Both the position numbers and the translations under genes were made by a program. A stretch of DNA of 64,000 nt from Guillardia theta CCMP2712 (Eukaryota; Cryptophyceae; Pyrenomonadales; Geminigeraceae), in NCBI RefSeq assembly GCF_000315625.1, contig NW_005434592.1, forward strand, positions 51,322-115,321, in the 5' to 3' direction. Within the stretch, counting starts at the first letter, position 1. Each line of letters begins with the position of its first letter. This document shows positions 54,306 through 64,000 of this stretch, piece after piece. The notes under the pieces are model-generated. The model worked only from the letters and a program-made list of their open reading frames with translations. It was not told the DNA's origin and did not search any database.

Positions 54306-57300
54306 CTAGATGGCAACTTCTTGAACCGTCTCTCCTTCCTTGTGCTTCTTCTTCTCCCTCTTCTTGTGGCCGTACGCCTTGCGGAGAGAGTTGGACCTCG
54401 CTTCGAGCAGCTGCGGAGAGAACTCAGCGCTGGACAGGCTTGTGACTTCGTCCGAAACTTCGATAGAGGAAGGACGTTCAGCAAGGAGGAGGCGTCGGGA
54501 GCTTCGATTCGATAGTCTCCTCCCTGTCTCCAGCACATGCTTTCTGTGCTCGCTCTTGAGGAATGATTCCATCCAGGCGTCTGAGTCTCTCCTCGACCTC
54601 TCTGCCGCCTTCTTGTCCTCTGTCACGATCATCTCGTGAAGCTCCTCCGCCCTCTTGCTTTGCCGCTCCTCCGCTCTTCTCCGATTCTTCCCTTGTCCTG
54701 CTGTCTTCTCTCTCTCAACGAACCTGCTATCCCCTGCAGTCCTCGCTCCCTGCTCTCCTCCTCTCGCCTCTCCTGTATGTGACCTTGGCATATCCCCTGC
54801 AGTCCTCGCTCCCTGCCCTCCTCCTCTCGCCTCTCCTGTATGTGACCTTGGCATATCCCCTGCAGTCCTCGCTCCCTGCCCTCCTCCTCTCGCCTCTCCT
54901 GTATGTGACCTTGGCATATCCCCTGCAGTCCTCGCTCCCTGCCCTCCTCCTCTCGCCTCTTCTGCATGTGATCTGGGGATATCACGGACTGCATCATTTT
55001 CTTGTTTGGTAGGAGCGTTGCCTGCTGCTCTTGCCTCTCCTTGGAATGATTCTTCTGCCCCACTTGGTGCTGGTCGGGCAGTTCTGTTCATTTGGTCTTT
55101 GAGTTCCCGCGAGAAAGATTCGAACTCATCCATGTCCTGAGCGGTCAGGCTGGTGATCGAAGTCTTGATGGAGGCCTTCAGGCTCTCTTCAAGCATGCTT
55201 CTCTTCAGTTTCTTCACGTGCTCTATCGTCCCTCGCCTGCTTCGCCTGCCCTTGGCTGCTGCCTCCACCTCCATCTCCTTCTCTTTCTTCTCCGACAACT
55301 TGATCTCTGTCGGCGCAACCACTTTTGTCTCCTCCTGTTCTTGCACATCCTGGTATACAAGTTCTGCCGACGCTGCTGCGTCTGGAGCTGCCTCCGCAGT
55401 TGAAGGTGACCCTTCCTGCTGCTGAGGCATTACAGACTCGAAGTACTCCTCAGCGTCTCTCGTCGGACTTGGTACGTTCTGAACTTGCTGAGGCTCCTTG
55501 GACGTCTTCTTGCCGTGCCTTGACACGGTGTAGTACCATCCCGTTATCGATAAGGCTAGAACCGACGTGACACCGGCGGCGATCCCAATGAACAAGACAA
55601 CGTTGACGGAGCGAGTCTTCTCGGGGGGCATGGTGGTAGAGGGAAGGACGACGGCAGTTGTCGCCATCGCCGTCGTCTCGCTCGCGTTGGTCGCTGTGGT
55701 CGGGGGAGGGTTGCCGCTCATCGCTGCCCACAGAGAGAAGTGATAGCTCTTGGTGAGCAGGAACGGAGCTCCGCCGACATACGCCACCTCCCCTCCTGTG
55801 CTCATCCACTTGCCGCTGCCCCGATCCAGGAAGCGCATCTCCAGCACCTTTCCTTCTTTTTTCGCCGTGTCGATGACTTCCTGGGTGATGGCAGTGGCGA
55901 TGGTGACGGGCTGAGCGAAGGTCACTCCGTCGGGCTTCAGCTCCATCACCTTCCCCACGGGCTTGAGGTCACTCTGTTCCTTGGGGATCGGAGGATCCGC
56001 CTTGTACACTTGCACTGAGACGACGATGGAGGAGGTGAGGGCTCCGGGAGGAAGCTCCACCCCGTCACCGTCTGCTCCTTTGACAGGTACCGGCTCTGAG
56101 CTCGGCTGCACGAGCTGCGGGGCTACCGAGAGATTCTTGTCCGCTACCACTTGAGTTTGGCAACTTTCGCCGAAAGAGCCGGCAGGACATTCGCACCATG
56201 CCTGACCGCCTGGGGGGACCTGGACGACTCCGTAGCACGGCAGAGAGCAGTTGGGGCCGAACCATGCTGAGCCGTTCCTCCGCTCGCAGTCAGTCTTGGG
56301 GACTTGCACGCCCAGGATCGAGCCGTTGACGGAGCCCTGCAGGCTGACGGGCGACTGAGAGCAGTCGACGCAGGTCACGCAGTCGATGCATCCTACCGTG
56401 ACATCAACGGCAGCCTGAGTCGTGGAAGGATTTTTCAACGTGAAGGAGAGGAAGAGCTCGCCGTCGAGACCAGTGACGGTGTCGATCGTCATGTCAAGTT
56501 TCCCAGATTTTTGCGTCCAGATAGCAGACGTCATTTTGAATGTGCTGTTGTATAGCGTGATCAGCAAGTTGTTGTTGTCTGGTGTGCCCGTACCCGTCAG
56601 CCCACTGAGTGTGACATGCAGGGCCGATACGAGCGGCGTGTTGGCTCGAAGGGAGAAGTAGATGATATTGTCGCTTTCGGGAAACGTGGAGGACTGGAGC
56701 AGTTTGACGTACTCGAACTTAGGAAAGATGCAGGAAGACGGGCCCTGAGGCTTCTGCTCGCAGGTGAAGGCAGGAGAGCTGGAGAAACGACAGAGAGCTG
56801 TTGCCTCTACCTTGCAGCTGCTCGAGCATCCGTCTCCGTCCAACACGTTCCCGTCATCACAGTCCTCGGTCGGCAACTTCAACCCGTCTCCGCATACTCG
56901 CGGGCATTCGGCGTTTGCAAGATCGAGAGGAGAGGAGGCGACGGCTCCTTCTCCGACGACGTTGATGGCCGACACTTTGAGGGTAAAGTTCTGGGTGGTA
57001 GAGTCGAAGAGCTGGGGGTAGTCCTGTCTCGTGATCAACACGCTTGTCTGCAATGTTGAGATGACAAACTCTTGATTGACCACCAAGACGACGCGAAAGC
57101 TGGAGATGAGTTGACGGTTTGCTGTCCCATCGCCAGTATTAGATGGGATCGTCCAGGTGAAGTTGAGGGTGTTGAGGTCGAAGCGAGAGACGGTGAGAGA
57201 CTGAGGGACCGTCGGGGTAGTCAAGGCGAGGAACTTGAAGCCAGAGGAGTCGAGCGATGGGCTGCACGTCTCGCCGAACAGGTTGACTCCGATGGCATCA

Positions 57301-60300
57301 TAATGGTACACTTGTCCTTGCTCAAGGTTATCGAGCCTCACGCTTTGCACTGCAGAGCAGTTGCTGCTGACTGTCTTGGTAACGACAGAGCCTTTCTCCG
57401 GTTTGAGGCTGACCCGATAGGAGACAGTCTTGCTCGTCGCGTTCTGTTGGCAAGCAAGGATTGTTCTCGGATCCTTTCTCCAGCTGATCTCTACCGCCAG
57501 CGACCCTGCGTAATTGTACCACACCTGGACCGGACAGCGAGTTCTTCCCATGACGATCACTCGCACGCGACTATCCAACTTGAGAGAGTTGCTAAGGCTC
57601 GCATCATACAAGCTGGCGGTTATCAGCAGGTCGAACTCGATCGAAGAACCTTCGTCGGGCTCTGAGTTTGATATCCGGAAGGACAAGTACCCTGCGGCAT
57701 GGTCAGGTTGAGGCTCTTGAGGACAGGGAGGACTGGCAGACCTGATTGATTGATCTTGGGAGCCAGGGAGAAGCTCGGATCGATACTGCCTGACACTGTG
57801 AAGGTGGTCACTTGAAGGAAGTCCTGCCATTAGGGTGAGAAGCGAACATTCCGACAACTGCCACGTCAGCACCTGTGTGCATGAAGGGTCTCCTGCAAGG
57901 TTCAAGTCCTGGACGTAGACAACTCGACGGTCGCTGATGGCATCGAAGGCGAAGGCAAGCTGATGGACCATGAGGTTGATCTCTTGCACGCTTGACTGCA
58001 GCACGAGAGATCAGTCAAGGCCAAGGAAAGCGGAGGCCCAGCGCTTACCGTCACGTTCAGCTTCAGCTCGGGGAAGGCGACGGGACCGAAGATGGTCAAG
58101 ACATGAGAAGCGAGACTGAAGGGGCTCAGAGCAGACGTCGACGTGTCAGGAACATTCAGCTGAATTCCCTTCGACACTTGCGCGAGCTGTCCTAATTGGC
58201 TGACAACCACGACAGCCTTGCTGTTGGGCGCGCGGTAGTAGTCTGCGGTAGCCAGCAGACTGGCAAGGGCATGAGCGGGGAAGCTGACGGTGAGCGAGGA
58301 ATTTGGCAGGATGTCGCAGTTGAAGGAGAAGAAGATCCTGAAGACCGTCGCGCGGCAGAACAACATGGTCACCTGCGAGAGTTGATCGATCGTGAAGTTG
58401 GCTCGGAAAATCTTGAGCGGGTCATAACCACCGGGGATACCGATGACGGTGATTCCTGGCTTGCTGACGAGAGCTTCCGCCAACGGCAGGTGTAAAGCTG
58501 CATAGCTCGCCTGGACCACAAGCGTCGCCCTGAGCTTGAGAGGAGGAGAGTCCTGCTCTTGGTCGGGGTTGATCAACGACAAGTTGAGAAAGTAAGTCTC
58601 ACTCGCATACATGTCCATGTGCGCGATGACAATCAGCTCATCGCTCAAGGTACGATTCAGCACAGCAAACTCCGACGAGACATTGTAGAGTGCTGGAAGT
58701 CCCACCAGCCCACGCAGAGTCATCGTTGATCCCATAGCAAAGTCGATGTTGCAGGAGATGCTGAACACGAGCTTGTTCTCCTTCATCACCAGCGGGTTCG
58801 TCTGGATGCCCGCGAGCAGGTCAAACCCTGCTCGCACCAGCTTCCCGACGAGAGACCCTCCTGCCACTCCAAACACAGAGACAGAACGCGACGAGAACTC
58901 GCTAGTCACCTTCAACCCGGTCACGATCGGATCAAGGTAGCACGTGACCGACACTGCAGCTGCATTGCTCTCTTTCGCTCCGTTGACCAGCACGACCGTC
59001 ACGTTCAGGTCGTCGCCAGCTGGCAAAGTCTGCAGAAAGTTGCTGAGCACCAGGCTCCCTCCCACCAGGCGGCTCGAGTTGATCAGGCTGGCCGGAGACT
59101 GTCTGACGCTCACGACGCCCTGCTGCTGGTCGAACATGCTCATCCCGGTGATGGTGCAGCTTGCCTGCTTGGGCGTCTCGAAGTTGAAGCGAAGGGACAA
59201 ACTCACGTTGTTGAGCTGACCGACGATCGGGTTGTCTTGGTAGACGAGAGCGTTGGTGATCGTCGCACGGTAAGTCACGAAGGGGCTGCTGCCATTGATG
59301 ACGCCGAAGAGGGTCGAGCGATCCATCAGCATCGCCCTCGTCTCACTCTCAGAGTCGAAGACTCCCAGCTCCTCCACCAGCTTGACCTGCAACGGCCTGT
59401 CCGCCTGCTCGCAGTCGCCGTTGATGACGCGGAACGACACATTGAAGGCGGAGACGTTCGAACCCGAGAGCGTCAGCACTAGAGTATTATCGCTGATGCT
59501 CGTGAAGGAGTCGAGCAGCGTTGGCACACACGAGGGAGCTGGGGTGATGAGCAGCCGCGAGTCCTTGGTGATGGCGAACCTGGAGACGACGTGCAGGGAG
59601 ATCACGTTGGGCGAGCTGGTGAAGGGAATCGTCTGCGAGATCGTCGCCTCCTGTATCTCCGGCATCACTGTCAAGAATGGCTTCCGCCCGCCCGGGACCA
59701 GGAAAAGGTCCTGCTGGGTCCCAGCTATGGTGGTCACTTCTGACCAAGAGTCGTACAGCCCGCACTCCACCATGAGGCGGGCGGGAAAGTCAGACGGGGA
59801 GGACAGGGGGGTCTGACTGTTTCTGATGCTCAAGAGGAGGACATAAGGAGGTTGGTTGTCACCTCCCAGGAACTTGAAGGAGGAGTTGGAGCTGATGCTG
59901 ACAACCTGCCATGCAGACGACAGCGACGCGGCCTGCGAGACTTGCTGTGCAGGCCAGTTTGCAAGGAAGAGTTGAGACCCGACGGTGAGTGCGACGTTGA
60001 GGGTGAGGCTGAGAGTGAGCTGGTTGGATGAGCCGACGAAGGGAGAGGATTGCTGGAAGCTCCAAGAGGAGATGCGAGGACGAACAATCTTGAGGGGTAA
60101 CGAGCCTCCCTCAATGCCGAACCGAGAGGAAGGCTGCTGAAGCAGCGACACCGAACTCAAGCTCGCGTCCCATACGCCGCTCTCGATGAACCCGCTCAGC
60201 GTGGGGCTGACGGCTACCTGCTCGCTCCCTCCGTTTCTCACTGTCACATCCAGCATGACGACGAAGCTGCTCCGGTCGCTCGTCGCCTCCACCACTATGA

Positions 60301-63300
60301 AACACCCGCTCGCAGAGGTAGAGGTCACCCTGAAAGCAGCAGCATTCACAGTCGCGTCGACATCCGCCATGCCGCACAAGCCGCTGAGAGTCAAGCGAGA
60401 GCCTTGGACGAGGAAGGTGTTGGTCTTCACAGAGACCGTGAGAGTGTTGGAGGCGTCGGTGAGAGGAGAGCTCTGATAGATAGACGCGTTGACGATGACA
60501 GGAGCCCATGTGTCAAGAGGATCCTGCAACGAGATCCCGTAGGGGTTGGAAGCAGCCACCGGGGTGAAGTTGAAGGCCAGGGCGAAGTTGTTGCTCTTCG
60601 AGCTTGTGATGTCCATGGAGACGTGGGGGGCTCGAAGGACGTAGGACGGGTTCCTGACGTCGACGAGGAGATAGTAGTTGACGTTTGCCTTCATCGCGTC
60701 AGAGGCCTCCATCGCAAACTCAAGGTAATCTTCGCCTGTCGTCACGTTGCGGAACGTCTGCACCCTGCCGTCTTGAGAGGTGAAGTTGAGAGACCCGCTG
60801 GTGAGAGGCGACTGCAGCAGAGGCGAGCGAAGCCTGAACTTGAGCCCATCGCTCCCTCTGAGCTCGACATTGAAAGCAAACTTGAGGTTCAGACGGTTCA
60901 GCGAGCCCACCAGTGGGTTCACTGATGACACCGTCGGTGATACAACCTTCGGGGCGACAAGCAAGCAGATGCGGCCGCTCGTGTCGGTCTCGGTCGTCAT
61001 GCGAGTCTTTGACAAGAGAGAGATCCTGTCTCCGACTCCGACTCCTCCCTCGACCGACACGTTGCATCCCTCTAGCCGCTGACCTTGGCTGTTCATGACG
61101 GGAACCCACACACGGATGCTCGTGTTGACTGCGATGAGGTCCAACACCTTGACGGTGAAGCCATCGGCCACCTGCTTCACCTCAATCGCGCTGTCAAGGT
61201 TGCTGTAAGCTGGTGCCTTCGCTTCATTGTAGACGTAGAGCTGGTCGGGAATGCCTGTGATGTAGAGGTAAGAACGGTTCGTCATATCCACGTCCACTCT
61301 CATCTCCATCGAGATCGTATTTTGCATGAACGAGACTGATCTCGAGTGCTGGATGTGGGCGAAGAGGATCTTTGGGACATGAACCTTGAACGGGTTGGAG
61401 GCGTCCTTCACACCTCCGATGGCTTGGGAGCTCAACGTGACCCCTTGCGATGGCAGAGAATAACGATTCCCACTCACCACGAGCCTTCCCTGGACGAGAA
61501 AACTCGATGGAGCCCGTTCGACCACCGGGTTTGTGAGCTCGAAAGCGACGAGAGCCTCGTACTGATCGAAGCTCGAGTTGGCAACCAGCAGGAGCTCGCC
61601 AGTACGAAGAATCACGGCTCTGCCTCCGAAAGTTACTTTTGACGCGGACAAAGTCTGGTCAGGCTGAGCTGATGCAAACTGGATTTGCTTCTGCTGGCAC
61701 ACGGCTGCTGTGGAATAGACGACATTCTGCTGATCATTCGAAGCGGCGGAGCTCAACAGTCTCCTTCTGCTGCTGCTGGGAGCGGGGGTCGTCCAATCTG
61801 TGATGGTCTCTAACGCCTGCATTGTTGTCGACGAAGAGCTGCTGTCCAAGGGTGTGGAGGAGGAACTTGACAGGAACGCTTTGGAAGTAGGAAAGGAATT
61901 TGTTTGGAATGGTGCTGGTGTCGACGACGAGCTGCTAAAGGCAGGTGTAGACGACGAGCTGCTAAAGGCAGGTGTAGACGATGAGCTGCTAAAGGCAGGT
62001 GTCGACGATGAGCTGCTCCAAGTAGACGTCGACAACGAGCGGTCCTCTATGGGAGTAGACGATGGGCTTGAAAGCTCGGCCGAGGCTGCAGAAGTAGGAG
62101 CACTCGTTTCGATCTTGAAGGGTGTCGAAGAGGAACTGCTGTCAATGATCTTGGTCGAGAATGAGCTGGTTTCCACGGTTGTAGGTGCTGATGTCGAGCT
62201 AGTCTCTGATGCTGCTGAAGTCGACGAGGTGCCAAACGTAGACTCAATGTTTTGCTGAGGCAAGGGAGTCGAAGTGAACCCTTCTTCTGCCCTCACTGTT
62301 GTAGTGACTTCTCCTCCCACTCCCAGCGGCGATGTAGAGGTTGCTGCTGGGCTTGTCTGAGCCTCTTGCTGCAATGATGGAGTCGAAGTAAATTGCTCTT
62401 CTTCGACTGTTGTGGTGACACTTCCCTCTGCAGCAGCATACGTGGATGAGGCTGCTGGGGTAGACTGAGCCTCCTGTGGCAGCAACTCAGTCGAAGAATA
62501 CCCCAGCTGAGAGAAGCTTGTCGTTGATGTAATGCCTTCTGATTCTGCAGGGGTAGAAGATGAGCTTGACATATAGACACCCTTGGTTGAAAATGAAGCG
62601 CTTTGCAACTGCTCGACTGGCGTGCTGGTAACGGACAGAGCATAATCACTGGTGGAAACGCCTTCAGATTGACCACCTGTTGTCAAAGAAATGGTGCTTT
62701 CCGAATTCCCACCAGCGTATGTTGAGGCAAGGGTAGTGGGCGTCGGCGCGATGAGTACTCCGGTAGTCGAGGTGACCGTTTGCAAAGTTGTCGTCGGAAA
62801 CAAAGTTGTTGTCGAAGTCAAAAACGTCGAAGTCGAAGTCGAAGAAGTCGTTGGAGGAGTCGGAGACGTCGTTGGAGGAGTCGGAGTCGGAGCAGGAGTT
62901 GAAGATTCTGTTGATGACGTCGTGTCTGCTTGAGTTGTGGTTGATGATGTCGGTTCAAGTGGTGTTGTCGTCGTCAACGATGTCGTTGCATATGAATAAC
63001 AAGAATCGATATAATCCCAGATGGCGCTGAATCCAGTGAGTGTAAAAATGGATCCAGTGTCAAAATGCACATTGGGTCGTAGAACAATCGAAACTCTGTT
63101 GCTGATGTTTGCCAGTGCACTCGATTGACGAATAGAAGCAAAGATCAACGAAGGAATGACAGTCTTCCCTGGGACAGAGCCGTTCAGAACACCCAGGACA
63201 TCTGCATAGATGACAGTGAGGTGCACGTTCACTGCATTGAGGCTAAGAGTCAATGCACTGCTGCCCTGATTTGTGAAATTCTGGTTTTTGACTGAGAATG

Positions 63301-63640
63301 AAATCTGATATGCTGTTGCTTGAGATTGGATGATTTCAGTGTTCGAAAACAACAAGCAGGAAGATGCATTCCAGGAGCTTGTCAGCGAAAGCTGCGGACT
63401 TGAAACTGCAGGTACACTTTCTCCAACAGCATATTCGAAGTCAGTTAAAGCACAAATAGAAAAGTTTGATCGTGCTTCAACATTCTGTGCGACTGTTAGA
63501 GAGAGAATCAAGACATTTTGACCATTCGCGATAGGGTTAGTCTGACGAATGGACGCTGCTGATATTGAAAACCCAGACCCATTTGCTGACAAAACAAAAC
63601 AAGAAAGGATCGAAAGCCAGCATTGCATGCGAGCTTCCAT
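54306..63640 (-). CDS. Giant modular surface receptor B
   Basis: Four exons: 63640-58049, 57995-57873, 57823-57742, 57691-54306, giving an intact frame of about 3,060 aa. The start MEARMQCWLSILSCFVLSAN gives a signal peptide; a longer in-frame start at 63706 is less likely. The domain order matches gene A: two modules, a Ser/Thr stalk unlike that of gene A (about 62990-61820, ending in repeated SSSSSTPAF units), an RRRLLSS site, and about eight modules. FN3 (~2085-2196), CGDG...CDDGN Cys-rich motif (~2200), EGF-like (~2416), ZU5-like (~2475-2582) and a membrane span (VVLFIGIAAGVTSVLALSIT, ~2630) follow. The ~400-residue charged tail contains four 21-residue repeats and a basic C-terminus (KKREKKKHKEGETVQEVAI). 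The ectodomain is nearly identical to gene A; the tail is unrelated, so the two would signal to different partners (inference). Function is unknown; it could be adhesion, mating or self-recognition. Confidence 0.9.
54729..54985 (-). repeat. 63-bp tandem repeat in the tail of gene B
   Basis: Four near-identical 63-bp units encode RTAGDMPRSHTGEARGGGQG plus one residue each. A first, more diverged unit (RDIPRSHAEEARGGGQGART) precedes them. The unit is a multiple of three, so frame is kept. Gene A has nothing like it. Confidence 0.95.
55660..61850 (-). repeat. Right arm of the ~6.2-kb near-identical inverted repeat
   Basis: Inverted counterpart of 16970-23170. Differences are scattered single substitutions (for example Q/P, V/I and T/M changes) and one codon indel near 59511 (gene A has DDSF where gene B has DSF). 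The introns are conserved in length, and the 49-nt intron is identical by eye. Confidence 0.93.
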
Positions 63641-64000
63641 TCTTGCTGTGATCCCTTTAGAACAATCCGAAGAAAGAACATTCAGCATTTCTACTGAGAC
63701 GGACAAGCAACATGGAAGATGTTTGCATCATATTCATCCCGTAGTTCAATCAACCATGAGGACAAGCATGACAAGAAATGCTCGCTGTCTGTCAGACCTT
63801 CCCCCATTCCGAGCAACCTGCTCTTTGCCGCCCACCTCTCCCAGGGTTTCTTTCCTCAGAGTCTTCCCGGTAGGAACCAGGCCAACGAGACTGGAGCAGG
63901 TCGGAGGCCTCTGACTTCCTCGAGGGGTGGAGGAGGAGGGAAGCAGCCTCTCCCTAGCTCTCTCTGCTCATCGACTAGCGACGTTTCCCGCTCCCATTCA
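63641..64000. other. Upstream region of gene B
   Basis: Promoter and 5' UTR side of the minus-strand giant gene. It shows no resemblance to the region upstream of gene A: homology between the copies starts only inside the signal peptide. C/T-rich patches lie at 63800-63860. No gene seen before the window ends. Confidence 0.4.

Noticed and set aside
54321-55140. Plus-strand frames with repeated LPALLLSPLLYVTLAYPLQSS-type units
   Set aside because: They are antisense translations of the 63-bp repeats of the gene B tail, whose minus-strand frame continues from conserved domains.

Overview
The window is nuclear DNA of an intron-rich eukaryotic alga or protist. My best guess is a cryptophyte such as Guillardia theta (inference). 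The reasons are: introns of mostly 43-100 nt, some with GC-AG borders; a flagellar gene beside algal UDP-sugar metabolism; a Fanzor-type RNA-guided nuclease relic; giant Ser/Thr-rich surface proteins; and many polypyrimidine microsatellites. Single reading frames badly under-represent the genes here. I rebuilt most loci by splicing by eye and checked that phase was kept through to a stop codon.

Layout. 0-2.1 kb: a trailing exon, then CCDC113/CFAP263 (-). 2.1-3.7 kb: simple repeats, a palindromic GC island and a 19-bp tandem array. 3.7-8.7 kb: UDP-sugar pyrophosphorylase (+, 26 exons). 8.9-9.6 kb: dUTPase (-). 10.4-11.2 kb: unresolved coding-like segments. 11.3-13.1 kb: TFIIB (+, 16 exons). 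13.1-14.4 kb: 5'-truncated Fanzor (-) and a perfect 21-bp inverted pair. 15.4-24.05 kb: giant surface receptor gene A (+). 26.1-29.7 kb: polytopic VTT-like membrane protein (+). 30.5-31.9 kb: a VPLKEV-repeat protein and a proline-rich protein (+). 32.4-34.5 kb: unidentified gene (-). 36.5-37.2 kb: PHO80-like cyclin (+). 37.6-39.2 kb: SLC35F transporter (-). 39.95-40.45 kb: small mitochondrion-targeted protein (+). 40.7-42.3 kb: SLC35D/TPT-type nucleotide-sugar transporter (-). 42.9-43.7 kb: membrane protein (-). 44.2-49.4 kb: TPR-TOG (XMAP215-like) protein (+). 49.6-50.5 kb: Rieske protein (-). 52.1-53.7 kb: protein with a duplicated two-exon module (+). 54.3-63.6 kb: giant receptor gene B (-), an inverted paralogue of gene A.

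The dominant structure is the inverted gene pair A/B, whose 3' ends face each other about 30 kb apart. Both encode a signal peptide, about ten copies of a beta-rich module, a mucin-like stalk inserted after the first modules, FN3, a Cys-rich DUF4215-like motif, an EGF-like motif, a ZU5-like domain, one membrane span and a cytoplasmic tail. About 6.2 kb, including three short introns, is almost identical. The signal peptide, stalk, membrane span and tail have diverged completely. This looks like a conserved ectodomain maintained by gene conversion, with variable ends. Gene A also carries a 25-bp tandem duplication that breaks its frame.

The second highlight is the Fanzor relic. It keeps the C-terminal half of the RuvC nuclease and its zinc finger, and its 5' sequence recurs as three copies of a 21-bp motif, one of them 16 kb away. 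USP and two SLC35-type transporters point to sugar-nucleotide traffic, but I see no sign that the neighbours are co-regulated.
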